48,832 nucleotides of DNA, taken from Rhodovarius sp. (GTDB lineage: Bacteria > Pseudomonadota > Alphaproteobacteria > Acetobacterales > Acetobacteraceae). Below, in pieces: positions 1-8,660 of the stretch (the stretch's first letter is position 1; each line of letters begins with the position of its first letter). The notes under the pieces are model-generated. The model saw only the letters and a program-made list of their open reading frames with translations. It searched no databases and had not been told where the DNA came from. The position numbers were made by a program, and so were the translations under genes. Where the stretch lies: positions 1 to 48,832 of the forward strand of contig JANWYF010000117.1 of the NCBI GenBank assembly GCA_025057055.1. Reading direction: 5' to 3'.

Positions 1-1046
1 GGCAGGGCCTCGAGGCGCGCCGGCCCCCCGGCCGGGCGGGAGGCCGCGGCCTCCAGCCACGCGGCGTTGTCGGAGGGGAACACGGAGGAATCCGCCCGGT
101 GGTCCACCACCAGCACCGGCACGCTCGTCTCGGCGAGGCGCGCCGGCCCATCCGCGCGCGAGGCGGCGGACCACTGGCTGAGCCAGGACCGCAGCGTGGA
201 GAAGCGCCCCATGGCGTTGGCCGCGCGGTTCACCGCCCGCGGATCGCCCCAGATCGAGCCCGCCGCGCGCTCGTTCGGATCGAGCGAGAGGTCGAGGAAG
301 CGCGGATCGGCATGGGTGCGGTGGACGAGCAGCGCCTCGTCCTGCGGGCCGGAGGGATCGGCCCCCAGCATGCGAAGCCGCGCGCGCACCCGCTCCTCGA
401 TGCGGTCGCGCCGGGCGCGCTGGCGCTCGCGGTAGGCGGCAAGCCACGCCGGATCGTAGGGCGGGCCGTTCGCGGGGTTGAACATGTCCCAGGCGGGGTC
501 GGTCGCCTGCGGGTCGGCCTCGTCGATCACCGAGGGATCGAGCCAGGCGAGGAGCGTGCGCGCCCGCCCCGGATGGGCGGCGAAGAGGGCGATCGCATCC
601 GCAGGCGGAGTCTCCTCCGGCGCGAGCGGGAAGGGCCTGCCGCAGGGCAGGTCGTGCAGGAAGCGGCGTTCCGCCTGCGCCTGGTAGAGCGAGACGAGCG
701 CCCCCCCGCCGGAGTTGCCGAGCAGCAGCACGCGGCCGAACCCCGCCTCGCGCAGGTGCCGCACCCCCGCGCCGAGATCGGCGATCGCCTGCTCCATCAG
801 CAGGGTGGTGTCGTTGCCGGCGTAGCGCGTGTTGAGGGCGAGCGCCGCGATCCCCCGCGCCGCCAGCGGCGCGAGGAGGTAGTGGTTGAGGAAGTTCGAG
901 GTGGGATGCGCGAGCACCGCCGCGCTCCGCGCCCCGGGCGGCGCAAGCAGCCGGCCGTAGATCCGCGGGGCGGCCTGGTTGAGGCCCGACTGGCTCTCCC
1001 CGGCCGCGCCGGGGCGGCCGGGCAGGATCAGGAGGCGCTCCTCCAT
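1..1046 (-). CDS. alpha/beta hydrolase (3' end beyond window)
   Basis: A single open frame runs from an ATG at 1046 leftwards to the window edge (about 348 codons, no stop reached). The predicted protein has the alpha/beta-hydrolase layout: an N-terminal strand region, an HPTSNFLNHY stretch after the first core strands, a nucleophile elbow GNSGGG near residue 110, and a late segment VPVLVVDHRADSSVFPS that looks like the strand carrying the acid residue. The catalytic His lies outside the window or near its edge. It starts 4 nt after the stop of the VOC gene, so the two are probably co-transcribed. The family covers esterases and C-C hydrolases. Pairing with a ring-cleavage-type VOC protein would suit a small aromatic or ester degradation step, but the substrate cannot be read from sequence. 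Confidence 0.8.
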   Translation of the reverse strand, partial: MEERLLILPGRPGAAGESQSGLNQAAPRIYGRLLAPPGARSAAVLAHPTSNFLNHYLLAPLAARGIAALALNTRYAGNDTTLLMEQAIADLGAGVRHLREAGFGRVLLLGNSGGGALVSLYQAQAERRFLHDLPCGRPFPLAPEETPPADAIALFAAHPGRARTLLAWLDPSVIDEADPQATDPAWDMFNPANGPPYDPAWLAAYRERQRARRDRIEERVRARLRMLGADPSGPQDEALLVHRTHADPRFLDLSLDPNERAAGSIWGDPRAVNRAANAMGRFSTLRSWLSQWSAASRADGPARLAETSVPVLVVDHRADSSVFPSDNAAWLEAAASRPAGGPARLEAL

Positions 1047-1050
1047 CGCC

Positions 1051-1563
1051 TCAGGCCCTGGCCGCCTTCTCCGCCGTCCAGGCGGCCAGCCGCGCATGCG
1101 GATCCGGCGCCCGGGCGGCGAGCTCCTCCTCCTCGAGCGTGCGGGTGGTGAGCTCGACGCGCAGGCCGTTCGGGTCGAACACGTAGATGGACTTGATGAA
1201 GTGGTGGTCCGTCACGCCCACCACGCGGTGGCCGGCGGCCTCGAGCCGCGCCTTGGCCGCAAGCAGGGCGGCCTCGTCCGGCACCTCGAGGGCGATATGC
1301 GTCACCCACTCCGGCGTGTTGGGCGAGGGAAGCGGGCCCTGGCCGTCGCCGAGGTCGAAGAAGGCGAGGAAGGAACCGTCGCCCATGCGGAAGAAGATGT
1401 GCAGGTGCGGCGTCTCCTCTCCGGTCGAGGGCACGCGGGGGTTGTGGATCACGTGGGCGAGCGGCAGGCCGAGCAGGTCCTCGTAGAAGGCGCGGGTCTC
1501 CTCGGCGTCTCGGCAGCGCCAGGCGAAGTGGTGCAGGCCCCGGATCGGGGGCGGCGGGGTCAT
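1051..1563 (-). CDS. VOC family (glyoxalase/extradiol dioxygenase-like) protein
   Basis: 170-aa protein that opens MTPPPPIRGLHHFAWRCRD, a classic first betaalphabetabetabeta unit of the vicinal oxygen chelate fold (H in GLHHFAW as candidate metal ligand). The second unit contains WVTHIALEVPDE and ends with YVFDPNGLRVELTT, where the E of VELT is the usual last metal ligand. The putative ligands of both halves are therefore present and the protein is probably metal-dependent. The start is supported by an AGGAGG ribosome site a few bases upstream. It is transcribed away from the TRAP operon and is followed after 4 nt by the hydrolase gene. The reaction (dioxygenase, isomerase or glyoxalase) is unknown. 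Confidence 0.88.
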   Translation of the reverse strand: MTPPPPIRGLHHFAWRCRDAEETRAFYEDLLGLPLAHVIHNPRVPSTGEETPHLHIFFRMGDGSFLAFFDLGDGQGPLPSPNTPEWVTHIALEVPDEAALLAAKARLEAAGHRVVGVTDHHFIKSIYVFDPNGLRVELTTRTLEEEELAARAPDPHARLAAWTAEKAARA

Positions 1564-1584
1564 GGGCGTTCCTCCTTGGGCGTG

Positions 1585-1614
1585 TTGCGCGCCGGCGCGC
1601 GCCGCCCCTACAGT
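1585..1614 (+). promoter_or_regulatory. possible sigma70-type promoter for the TRAP operon
   Basis: TTGCGC at 1585-1590 and TACAGT at 1609-1614 are separated by 18 nt in the 103-nt gap between the divergent VOC and dctP genes. They match the consensus at 3/6 and 4/6 positions. This is the best-looking pair by eye in the gap but is weak, and in such GC-rich DNA it could be chance. Confidence 0.25.
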
Positions 1615-1666
1615 CGTGCGGCGGGGGGCATCTTGCGCCCCTTGGGCAGCGGGGGGAAGCGGAAGC

Positions 1667-2698
1667 ATGGCGGGGATCACGCGGCGGGCGCTCGGCGCCC
1701 TAACGCTCGCGGGGGCGGTCACGCAGGCGAAGCCGATCCGGGCGCAGGGGCCGATCCGTCTGCGCCTCGGGCATGGGGTGCCGGCGCCGCATCCGGTCTC
1801 GCAGTGGCTTGCCCGCTGGGCCGAACGGGTGGGGCGCGAGACGAACGGGGCGCTGCAGATCGAGGTGTTCCCGGGCGGCCAGCTCGGCCCCATGCAGGCC
1901 TATTACGACCTGATCCGCCGCGGCGCGGTGGACATCGGCTGGATCCTGCACGGCTCGACGCCGGACCGCTTCCCGCTCACCGGCCTCGTCGAGCTGCCCT
2001 TCACTGTCTCCACCGCCGCCATCGGCACGCGCGTGCTGAACGAGCCCGAGATACGGGCGCGGCTCGAGCCGGAGCACCGCGGCCTCAAGGTGCTGTTCCT
2101 CATGACGCACCAGGCCGGGCATCTTCTCACCGTCACCCGCCCCGTGCGCACGGTGGCGGATCTGCGCGGGATGCGGATCCGCTTCCCCTCCGGCCCGACG
2201 CGGGCGCTGCTCGCCGGGCTCGGCGCCTCGCCGGTGGCGATGCCGCCGCAGGCGATCGCCGAGAACATCGAGCGGGGCGTGGTGGACGGGCTGCTGATGG
2301 ACTACGGGGGCGCGGGCATCGCCTGGCGGCTGGCCGGCATCGTCAAGCACAGCCTGGAGATCGGGGCCTATGTCGCCTCCTTCGCCATCGCGATGAACGA
2401 GGATTCCTACAACCGCCTGCCCCCCGACCTCCGCCGCGCCTTCGACGCCACGCTGGCGGATGCGCCCGCTGAGGTCGGGCCGCTGTGGGACGGGCTGGAC
2501 GGCCCGGGCAAGGCCGCGCTGGTGCAGGGGGGCATGGAGGCGCTCGTGCCCACGCCCGAGGCGATGGCCGAGTTCCGCGCCATCGGCCGGCGCGTCGGCC
2601 AGGAGATCATCGCCGAGACCGACCGCCGCGGCCTGCCCGCTTCGGCCACCTACCAGGCGATCCTGTCGGCCGCCGAACGCCACGCGCGCGGGGCGTGA
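1667..2698 (+). CDS. dctP: TRAP transporter solute-binding subunit (DctP family)
   Basis: 343-aa periplasmic binding protein. The chosen ATG gives an export signal (MAGITRRALGALTLAGAV followed by an AQG cleavage-like site); upstream in-frame codons would add an implausible Cys/Ala-rich leader. Family signatures include LRLGHGVPAPHPVSQWLARW, the FPGGQLGP turn, DIGWILHGSTPDRFPL and the ADLRGMRIRFPSGP strand whose Arg usually binds the substrate carboxylate in DctP proteins. It captures an organic acid in the periplasm and hands it to DctQM. The stop overlaps the GTG start of dctQ (GTGA), so the three genes form one operon. The ligand is not predictable from the sequence. Confidence 0.92.
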   Translation: MAGITRRALGALTLAGAVTQAKPIRAQGPIRLRLGHGVPAPHPVSQWLARWAERVGRETNGALQIEVFPGGQLGPMQAYYDLIRRGAVDIGWILHGSTPDRFPLTGLVELPFTVSTAAIGTRVLNEPEIRARLEPEHRGLKVLFLMTHQAGHLLTVTRPVRTVADLRGMRIRFPSGPTRALLAGLGASPVAMPPQAIAENIERGVVDGLLMDYGGAGIAWRLAGIVKHSLEIGAYVASFAIAMNEDSYNRLPPDLRRAFDATLADAPAEVGPLWDGLDGPGKAALVQGGMEALVPTPEAMAEFRAIGRRVGQEIIAETDRRGLPASATYQAILSAAERHARGA

Positions 2699-3192
2699 GC
2701 CACACGGGCCCCGTCTGCCGCGCCGTCTCGGCGCTGCTCGCCCCGCCGCTGCGCCTGCTCGGCGCCGCGGCCATCGCCGCCATGGCCGGCGTGACGCTGG
2801 CCGACATCCTGCTCCGCGCCACCATCCGCCTGCCCATCCCGGGGGTGGTGGAGGTGGTCGAGGTGTCGCTCGCTCTGGCCACCTTCGCCGGCATCGCGCT
2901 CGCCTTCCTGCGCGGCGAGCATGTGGCGGTGGATCTGCTCGGGCGCCTGCCGCGCCGGCTGCTGCTTCTGCTCGATTCGGCGGTGGCCGCCGCGGTGATC
3001 GCCCTGCTGCTGCTGCTCGTGTGGCTCCTGCGCGAGGATGTGGCCGATGCGGCGGAGTTCGGCGATGCCACCGCCGTGCTCGGCATCCCGGTTGCGATCC
3101 CGCTCGCCGCGGTGGTCGGCGGCTTCGCCGCCTCGGCGGTGGCGCTGGCTGCGCGCGCGCTCGATGCCCTGCTCGCGCTCGCGCGGGGGTGA
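2695..3192 (+). CDS. dctQ: TRAP transporter small permease subunit (DctQ family)
   Basis: 165-aa integral membrane protein starting at a GTG that overlaps the dctP stop. Hydrophobic stretches give about four membrane helices (around residues 10-35, 50-70, 85-110 and 125-150). The signature region between helices 2 and 3 reads FLRGEHVAVDLLGRLP, a clear form of the DctQ R-x-x-x-H-(V/I)-x-V-D motif. The subunit scaffolds the large DctM subunit in sodium-driven TRAP transporters. The gene ends 3 nt before dctM. Size and motif are typical of the family. Confidence 0.92.
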   Translation: MSHTGPVCRAVSALLAPPLRLLGAAAIAAMAGVTLADILLRATIRLPIPGVVEVVEVSLALATFAGIALAFLRGEHVAVDLLGRLPRRLLLLLDSAVAAAVIALLLLLVWLLREDVADAAEFGDATAVLGIPVAIPLAAVVGGFAASAVALAARALDALLALARG

Positions 3193-3195
3193 GGG

Positions 3196-4500
3196 ATGTC
3201 GGCCGAGCTCGTGGCCCTGCTCGCCTTCCTCGGGCTGCTCGCGGCGATCGGGCTGCGCGTGCCGATCGGGGCGGCCCTCTTCGGCGCGGGCTTCCTCGGC
3301 ACCGTGGCGCTCGACGGCTTCCCGCGCGCGGCGGTGGCGCTCGCCGCCGTGCCGAAGGAGATGGTGAACGGCTACTCCTTCTCGGTGGTGCCGCTGTTCG
3401 TGCTGATGGGGGCGATCGCCGCGCGCGCCGGCCTCTCGCGCGAGCTCTACGAGGCGGCGCGCGCGCTCGGCCGCGGGCGGGGGCGGGGCTCGCTCGCCTC
3501 GGCCACCATCGGCGCCTGCGCGCTGTTCGGGGCGATCTGCGGCTCCTCGGTGGCGACGGCGGCGACGATGAGCCGCGTCTCCATCCCCGAGATGCGGCGG
3601 GCGGGCTACGCCGATGCCCTCTCGGCGGGGGCGGTGGCGGCGGGCGGCACGCTCGGCATCCTGATCCCGCCTTCGGTGGTGCTGGTGGTGTACGGGCTGA
3701 TCGCGCAGCAGTCGCTCGCCGCGCTGTTCGCCGCCGCGCTGCTGCCCGGCATCCTGCTCACCCTGTTCTGCATCCTGGTGGTGTGGGGGATCGTCCGGCT
3801 CCGGCCCGGCTGGGCGCCGCCCGCGCCGGCGTCGGAGGAGGGGCGCGGGCGGCTCGCCCGGCTCGGCGCCGCGTGGCAGGTGCTCGGCATCTTCGCCCTC
3901 TCGCTCGGCGGCATCTATCTCGGCTGGTTCAGCGTGACGGAGGCGGCGGCCGTCGGCGCCGGGGCGACGGCGGCGGTGGCGCTGGCGGGCCGGCGCCTCT
4001 CCTGGCGCGGGCTCCTCGCCGCCATCGAGGAATCCGTCCTGCTCTCGGCCTCGCTGTTCTTCATCTTCCTCGGTGCGCTCGTGTTCGCCCGGTTCGTCGC
4101 CGTCACCCGGCTGCCGGCGATGCTTGCCGAGTGGGTGGCCGCCTCGGGGCTGCCGGTGTTGGCGGTGATGGCGCTCATCGTGCTGTTCTTCCTGGTGCTC
4201 GGCTGCTTCCTCGAGACGATGAGCATGGTGCTCGTCACCGTGCCGGTGCTGCTGCCGGTGGTGGAGGCGCTCGGCTTCCATCCGGTGTGGTTCGGCGTGC
4301 TGATCGTGGTGGTGGCCGAGATGGGGCTGATCACCCCGCCCGTCGGGATGAACCTGTTCGTCATCCGCGCCGCGGAACCGGGCATTCCGCTCTCCACCAT
4401 CGCCTACGGCTCGGCCTTCTTCCTCCTTGCGCATCTCGCGCTGGTGGCGGTGCTGGTGCTGGCGCCCGGGGTTGCGATGTGGCTGCCTTCGCAGCTGTAG
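3196..4500 (+). CDS. dctM: TRAP transporter large permease subunit (DctM family)
   Basis: 434-aa polytopic membrane protein, the transport-channel subunit. DctM landmarks are present: LRVPIGAALFGAGF near the N terminus, the GAICGSSVATAATMSRV re-entrant hairpin around residues 115-130 with IPEMRRAGY after it, GTLGILIPPSVVLVVYG, and the C-terminal LITPPVGMNLFVI hairpin. These two hairpins line the sodium and substrate sites in the ion-transporter superfamily. The length matches the family (about 425-440 aa). It is the last gene of the dctPQM operon; the next gene begins 82 nt on. Confidence 0.94.
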   Translation: MSAELVALLAFLGLLAAIGLRVPIGAALFGAGFLGTVALDGFPRAAVALAAVPKEMVNGYSFSVVPLFVLMGAIAARAGLSRELYEAARALGRGRGRGSLASATIGACALFGAICGSSVATAATMSRVSIPEMRRAGYADALSAGAVAAGGTLGILIPPSVVLVVYGLIAQQSLAALFAAALLPGILLTLFCILVVWGIVRLRPGWAPPAPASEEGRGRLARLGAAWQVLGIFALSLGGIYLGWFSVTEAAAVGAGATAAVALAGRRLSWRGLLAAIEESVLLSASLFFIFLGALVFARFVAVTRLPAMLAEWVAASGLPVLAVMALIVLFFLVLGCFLETMSMVLVTVPVLLPVVEALGFHPVWFGVLIVVVAEMGLITPPVGMNLFVIRAAEPGIPLSTIAYGSAFFLLAHLALVAVLVLAPGVAMWLPSQL

Positions 4501-4582
4501 CGGGGGCCGGCGCGGGCGCGGCCGGGCTTGCGGCGCGCCGCTGCCGCGCTAGCCTTCCCCCCATGGAGGGAGACGGCCCGGC

Positions 4583-5585
4583 ATGAACGACGCACGCCGA
4601 CCGGCACCGCCCGGCCTGCTGCCGCTCCGGACCGTCGCCGCCTCGCTCGTGCGGCCAGACCCGCAGCCCGTCTTCCGGCCGCGGCGCCCGGGGCTGGGCG
4701 GGGCAGGTGCTTCCCGCCGCCACCGAGGCGGGGCGGCGCGTCTCGGCGCAGGAGGCGGAGCGCCGCGTGCTCCTGCTCGCCCACCCGGATTTCCCCCGCC
4801 CGGCCGAGACCCGCGCGCTCCTCGTCGGCATCCGGATGCTGCCCGGCGGAGAGGGCGCGCCGGCGCATCGCCACAGCCAGTCCGCCCTGCGCATGGTGCT
4901 GGCGGGCGAGCCGCTCGAGATGCGCCGGGGCAACCTGATCCTGACCCCGGGCGGCGCCTGGCACGCCCCTGCCAAGCCCTCCGGGGGGGCGATGATCTGG
5001 CTCGACGGGCCGGATGGGCCGGTGGTGAACCAGCTTGGCCTCGGGCTCTACGAGCATGGCGAGGATGCCGGCCCGGCCCGGCCGGAGGGCTTCTCGGCCG
5101 CCACCTTCGGGCGATCGCTGCTGCCGGATCGGCCGGCCGCGGCGCCCTCCGTGCCGCCGGCCTTCCGCGCGCCGCAGCTCCGCTACCCTTACGCGGATGC
5201 GCTCGCCGCGCTCGCGGCGCTGGCCGCCGCCGGGCCGCCCGATCCGCGGCACGGCTACCGGATCCGCTACGCCAACGCGCTGACGGGGGGGCATGTGCTC
5301 GCCACCATCGGCGCCTTCCTCTCGCTGCTGCCCGAGGGCTTCGCAGGCGCACCCGCCCGCGCGACCGACAGCCGCGTGCTGGTGGTGCTTGAAGGCGAGG
5401 GCGAGAGCGAGATCGGCAGCGAGCGCATCCCCTGGCGCGAGGGCGACATCCTGGCGGTGCCAAACTGGACGCGCCTTGCCCTTCGCGCCGCGAGGCGATC
5501 GGTGATCTTCGCCTTCTCCGACATCGCGCTACAGCAGCGCCTCGGGCTGTGGCGCGAGGACGACCCATCCCGGGAGGACCCATGA
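4583..5585 (+). pseudogene. cupin, gentisate 1,2-dioxygenase-like, with an apparent frameshift near its N terminus
   Basis: The main open frame (from GTG 4707) encodes two cupin domains: EGAPAHRHSQSALRMVLAGE early, with His pairs typical of the gentisate/1-hydroxy-2-naphthoate dioxygenase iron site, then TLGAF-type wording (ATIGAFLSLLPEGF) and a second barrel ending in a WREGDILAVPNW strand. At 292 aa it is shorter than usual for the family (about 340-360). The expected N-terminal lead-in (GLLPLRTVAASLVRPDPQPV) is found upstream in a different frame starting at ATG 4583. The frame changes within the GC-homopolymer stretch about 4690-4706, as if one base were inserted. This is either a sequencing error, giving an intact enzyme of about 333 aa, or a real disruption. 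Its stop overlaps the start of the YceI gene (ATGA). Confidence 0.72.
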
Positions 5586-6163
5586 TTGCCATACGCGTTC
5601 TTGCCTTCGCGCTCGGCCTCGCGATCGCCGCGCCCGCCCTGGCGCAGCCGGTGCGCCACGCGATCGACCCCGAGCACGCCTGGGTGACGTTCCGGCTGAG
5701 CCACCTCGGCTTCGCGCAGGCGATCGGAACCTTCCACAACGTGAGCGGCGAGATCCATTTCGATCCGCAGAACCCGGCAGCGAGCCGCGTGGTGGCGAGC
5801 ATCGACGCGCGCACCGTGAACACCGGACTGCCCGCGCGCGACGAGTGGATCCGCGCGGAGGCCCAGCTCAACACCGCCGCCCACCCGGCCATCACCTTCC
5901 GCTCCACCGCCATCGCGGTGACAGGCGAGAACCGCGGGCGCATGGAGGGGATGCTCTCGATTCGCGGGGTGGAGCGCCCGGTGGTGCTCGACGTCACCTT
6001 CAACCGCGCCGGGATCAACCCGATCAACCGGCTGCCGACGATCGGCTTCTCCGCCACCGGCACCATCCGCCGCTCGGAGTTCGGCATTTCCGCCTTCCTT
6101 GGGCCGCTCGGCGACGAGATCTCGGTGACGATCGAGATCGAGGCGAACCGCCCCGCCTCGTGA
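5582..6163 (+). CDS. secreted YceI family lipid-binding protein
   Basis: 193-aa protein with a signal peptide (MIAIRVLAFALGLAIAAPAL then AQP) and a lipocalin-like YceI beta-barrel. HAWVTFRLSHLGFAQAIGTF, the GEIHFDPQNP turn, DEWIRAEAQLNTAAHP and the closing IGFSATGTIRRSEFGIS are standard YceI positions. YceI proteins bind polyisoprenoid or other hydrophobic chains in the periplasm; the ligand here is unknown. The ATG overlaps the cupin stop and is preceded by GGGAGGAC, which supports the start. Length is as expected for the family. Confidence 0.93.
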   Translation: MIAIRVLAFALGLAIAAPALAQPVRHAIDPEHAWVTFRLSHLGFAQAIGTFHNVSGEIHFDPQNPAASRVVASIDARTVNTGLPARDEWIRAEAQLNTAAHPAITFRSTAIAVTGENRGRMEGMLSIRGVERPVVLDVTFNRAGINPINRLPTIGFSATGTIRRSEFGISAFLGPLGDEISVTIEIEANRPAS

Positions 6164-6185
6164 GGTGGGAGCATGCCCTCTCGCC

Positions 6186-6209
6186 GGGCGGAGGGGGGGT
6201 GCCGCCCTT
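6186..6209 (+). terminator. possible weak terminator after yceI
   Basis: GGGCGG at 6186-6191 pairs with CCGCCC at 6202-6207 across a 10-nt G-rich loop, 22 nt after the yceI stop. Only TT follows, so it is not a classical U-tract terminator. Confidence 0.25.
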
Positions 6210-6634
6210 CGTCCGGCCCCTTGCACGTGCCGGCGGGATGGTGCGTGGGGCGTTTCGCAGCAGTGTCGGAACGCTTGCGGTTCGCCCCCGCGGCATGTGG
6301 CGGGCATGCTGTCCCGTCCGCGGTGAAGGCGGGAACTGGTGCCTCGTCGTCCCGCCACCCGCCACAGGATCATCCCGAGGGTACCTCAGGCGTTCGTCGC
6401 CCGGCGGAACCGCCCGCGTCGGCGACGACGCGCCCGGTCCTGCCTTCCCGTCACCCTTCTTGGGCGCGTGGCAAGTCCACGAGGTCCGGAGAGACGGTCT
6501 GCCCCCGGCGGTCATCGCCGGGCGCGGCGGGAACGCCATCGGTGCGGGCGGAACCGGGAAGCCGACCGAGAGCCCCGACAGCCCCGCCCCGACAGCGGTG
6601 CCCAGCATCTGGCCGAAGTCTTCAGGTCGGGCGC

Positions 6635-6649
6635 CCGCCGACAATGTTG
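6635..6649. promoter_or_regulatory. element shared by the two cas transcription units (cas6 copy)
   Basis: CCGCCGACAATGTTG at 6635-6649 is identical over 15 nt to 16025-16039. Here 42 nt separate it from the cas6 ATG, against 43 nt in front of cas2. GCCGACAATGTTG followed by G/C-rich bases is nearly self-complementary, and a GC palindrome (6628-6637) abuts its left side. The conserved placement suggests a promoter or operator common to the effector and adaptation units. The function is inferred. Confidence 0.45.
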
Positions 6650-6691
6650 CCGCCCTGGCGCCGGCCTGATGCAGTTGCTTACATCCACGGA

Positions 6692-7585
6692 ATGGAGATG
6701 CCCTTCCGTCTTCCTCCCATCCGGCTGCTGGACTTCACCTTCGTGCCTCACGCAACGATGGTGGTGCAGTCCTATCCCGGGTCGGCCTGGCGCGGGGCGT
6801 TCGGGCATGCGCTGAAGCGCATCGTCTGCGCCATGCGCCTCAGGCCGTGCGACGGCTGCGCGCTGTCCGCCGTGTGCATCCACCCGGCCTTCTTCGGCGG
6901 CGGCGCGGCGGAGGAGGCAAGCCGACCGTTCATCCTCTGCCCCGATCGCGCGCCCCGCGACGGCCTTCTGCGGGCGGGCCGGCCCTTCCGGCTGCGGCTG
7001 ACGCTGCTGCCCTCGGCGGCTGCGGTCGCTCCCTACGCGGTGCGCGCCCTCCTCGCGGCGGCCGAGAACGGGCTGACCGCGCGCCGGGTCCCTCTCATCT
7101 GCACCGATATGCGCGACGGCGCCACCGGCCGGCCGTTCGATCCCTCCGGGTTCCTGCCGGAGCCGGCGGGCCAGGCCTGCCCTCCGGCACCGGCCGCCGT
7201 GCGGCTGCGGTTCACGACGCCGCTCCGGATCCGTCTGCGCGGCGATCTGCTGACCGGGGACAGCCTGTCGCCCCAGCATCTGGTCGCGGCGTCGGCACGA
7301 CGGTTGCGCCTGCTCGGCTTCGCTCTGCCGGAGGGGGCGGCCGAGGCGGCGCAGGCCGAAGCCGGGAACCTGCGCTTCGACGATCCTCGGTTCGGCTGGC
7401 TCGAGACGACACGCTTCTCCAGCCGGCAGAACACCGCCATGCAGATGGGGGGCATCGTCGGCGAGGCGAAGCTTGATCTCCGGCAGGCACCCCATGCGTG
7501 GCCGCTGCTGTGGGCGGCGACCGTCCTGCATCTCGGCAAGGGGGCCAGCATGGGTTTCGGGCGGATCGAGGCGGAGGCGCTCTGA
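6692..7585 (+). CDS. cas6: Cas6 pre-crRNA endoribonuclease (RAMP)
   Basis: 297-aa RAMP-fold protein. A Cys cluster near the N terminus (C46, then CDGCALSAVC at 53-62, followed by HPAFF) is the pattern of the Cas6 family with a C-terminal CRISPR_Cas6 domain. The C terminus has the Gly-rich loop LGKGASMGFGRIE typical of RAMP proteins. It would cut repeat RNA within the precursor to yield crRNAs with a short 5' handle. The ATG at 6692 (MEMPF) is chosen because similarity begins at once; ATG 6698 is an alternative. It leads the effector operon, one base before the next start. The catalytic residue cannot be assigned by eye. No CRISPR array is adjacent. Confidence 0.9.
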   Translation: MEMPFRLPPIRLLDFTFVPHATMVVQSYPGSAWRGAFGHALKRIVCAMRLRPCDGCALSAVCIHPAFFGGGAAEEASRPFILCPDRAPRDGLLRAGRPFRLRLTLLPSAAAVAPYAVRALLAAAENGLTARRVPLICTDMRDGATGRPFDPSGFLPEPAGQACPPAPAAVRLRFTTPLRIRLRGDLLTGDSLSPQHLVAASARRLRLLGFALPEGAAEAAQAEAGNLRFDDPRFGWLETTRFSSRQNTAMQMGGIVGEAKLDLRQAPHAWPLLWAATVLHLGKGASMGFGRIEAEAL

Positions 7586-7586
7586 G

Positions 7587-8660
7587 ATGGCCCGAGGGCT
7601 GCATCTCCTGGCCTTGGCCGGCCTCTCCCCGCAGGTGGTGACAGAGACGGTGTGGTGCCTCGCCAAGGCCGACCCGCCGCGTATCCCGCAACGGATCACC
7701 GTGCTGACAACCGGCGCGGGCCGCAGCCTGGGGGAAGGGGTGTTGCCCGGGGCTCTCGCACGGCTCGCCGCGCAGCTCGGCCAGGCGCTTCCGCGGCCCG
7801 AGTGGCGCATCCTCGCCGCGCCCGGGGGCGAGCCGCTCGAGGACATCGCCACCGACGCGGACAACCGCATCGCCGCCGACGCGATCCTGGCCGAGATCGC
7901 CGCAGCGACGCTCGATCCGGAGACGGACCTGCACGTCTCGCTCGCGGGCGGGCGCAAGACGATGGGGGCGCTGGCGGCGCTCTCCCTCAGCCTGTGCGGG
8001 CGCGAGACGGATGTGCTGTCGCACGTGCTCGTCGATCCGCGCTTCCAGGGCAGGCCCGACTTCTTCTTCCCGCCCGATCCTCCGGAATCGCTCGTGCTCG
8101 AGGACGGCACCGCCGTCAGCACCGCCGACGCCGCGCTGACGCTCGCGGAGATCCCCTTCGTCCGGCTGCGGTCGCAGTGGCGCCCGGCGCAGGAACACGG
8201 CCCCTTCGCCGAGACCGTGCGGGCGGTGCAGCAGCGCCTGATGCCGCCGCGGCTGGAGCTGGACGTGTCCTGCCTGTCGGTGCGGGTCGGCCCGCAGCAG
8301 TTGCGCCTTCCGCCCTCCCTGTTCGGCACGCTCTGGTGGTTCGCGGAACGCTGCCGCACCGGGGCGCCACCGGTCGCTTGGCGGACCGGTGCCGAGGCGC
8401 GGGCGCTTGGCCGTTCGCTTCTTTCCATGCTCGAACGGGCGGGCGGCCAGGACATCGCGGCCTCGCGCCAGGCGCTCGTCGAGGGTCTCGAGCGGACCTA
8501 CCTCGCCGAGAAGGTGTCCAGACTGAAACGCCGCTTCCGGGAGGCCCTCGGACCTGCCGCCGAACCGTTCCTGATCCGCGCCGAGGGCCGGCGGCCGCTC
8601 AGCGCGTATCGCCTCGCCCTCCCGCCGGAGGCGATCCTCATCACCGGGGGAAGCACGTGA
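7587..8660 (+). CDS. CARF-domain protein of the NE0113 family (putative cOA ring nuclease)
   Basis: 357-aa protein. Residues 1-200 form a CARF-like Rossmann domain: ALAGLSPQVVTETVWCLAK at the N terminus, ITVLTTGAGRS, and the ligand-loop motif LAGGRKTMGALAAL at about 119-132, then LVDPRFQGRPDFFFPP. These match the CRISPR-associated NE0113 family (TIGR02584), members of which are annotated as ring nucleases that degrade cyclic oligoadenylate. The C-terminal part (about 230-357) has helices ending in SRLKRRFREALGP and a basic strand RPLSAYRLALPPEAI, probably a winged-helix-like domain. I see no HEPN motif. Its stop overlaps the GTG of cas10, which places it directly with the cOA synthase. The ring-nuclease activity is inferred from the family name and position. 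Confidence 0.82.
   Translation: MARGLHLLALAGLSPQVVTETVWCLAKADPPRIPQRITVLTTGAGRSLGEGVLPGALARLAAQLGQALPRPEWRILAAPGGEPLEDIATDADNRIAADAILAEIAAATLDPETDLHVSLAGGRKTMGALAALSLSLCGRETDVLSHVLVDPRFQGRPDFFFPPDPPESLVLEDGTAVSTADAALTLAEIPFVRLRSQWRPAQEHGPFAETVRAVQQRLMPPRLELDVSCLSVRVGPQQLRLPPSLFGTLWWFAERCRTGAPPVAWRTGAEARALGRSLLSMLERAGGQDIAASRQALVEGLERTYLAEKVSRLKRRFREALGPAAEPFLIRAEGRRPLSAYRLALPPEAILITGGST

Larger units (their letters stand above)
6164..6691. other. 528-nt gene-free stretch upstream of the CRISPR-Cas locus
   Basis: I find no convincing gene here. The frame of cas6 stays open upstream for about 170 codons, but its translation is Arg/Pro/Ser-rich without family resemblance and I treat it as a GC artefact. 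Contents worth noting are a GGGCGG/CCGCCC hairpin at 6186-6207 just after yceI (weak terminator candidate, only two T residues after it), a perfect 10-bp palindrome CGGGCGCCCG at 6628-6637, and the ACAATGTTG element beginning at 6635 that recurs upstream of cas2. No CRISPR repeats are visible. Confidence 0.6.

Noticed and set aside
2650-4434. A 594-residue minus-strand open frame opposite dctQM
   Set aside because: His/Arg/Glu/Gln-rich shadow of the TRAP permease codons without domains.
6173-6691. N-terminal extension of cas6 by about 170 codons
   Set aside because: The translation is low-complexity and lacks Cas6 similarity, which begins immediately after ATG 6692.
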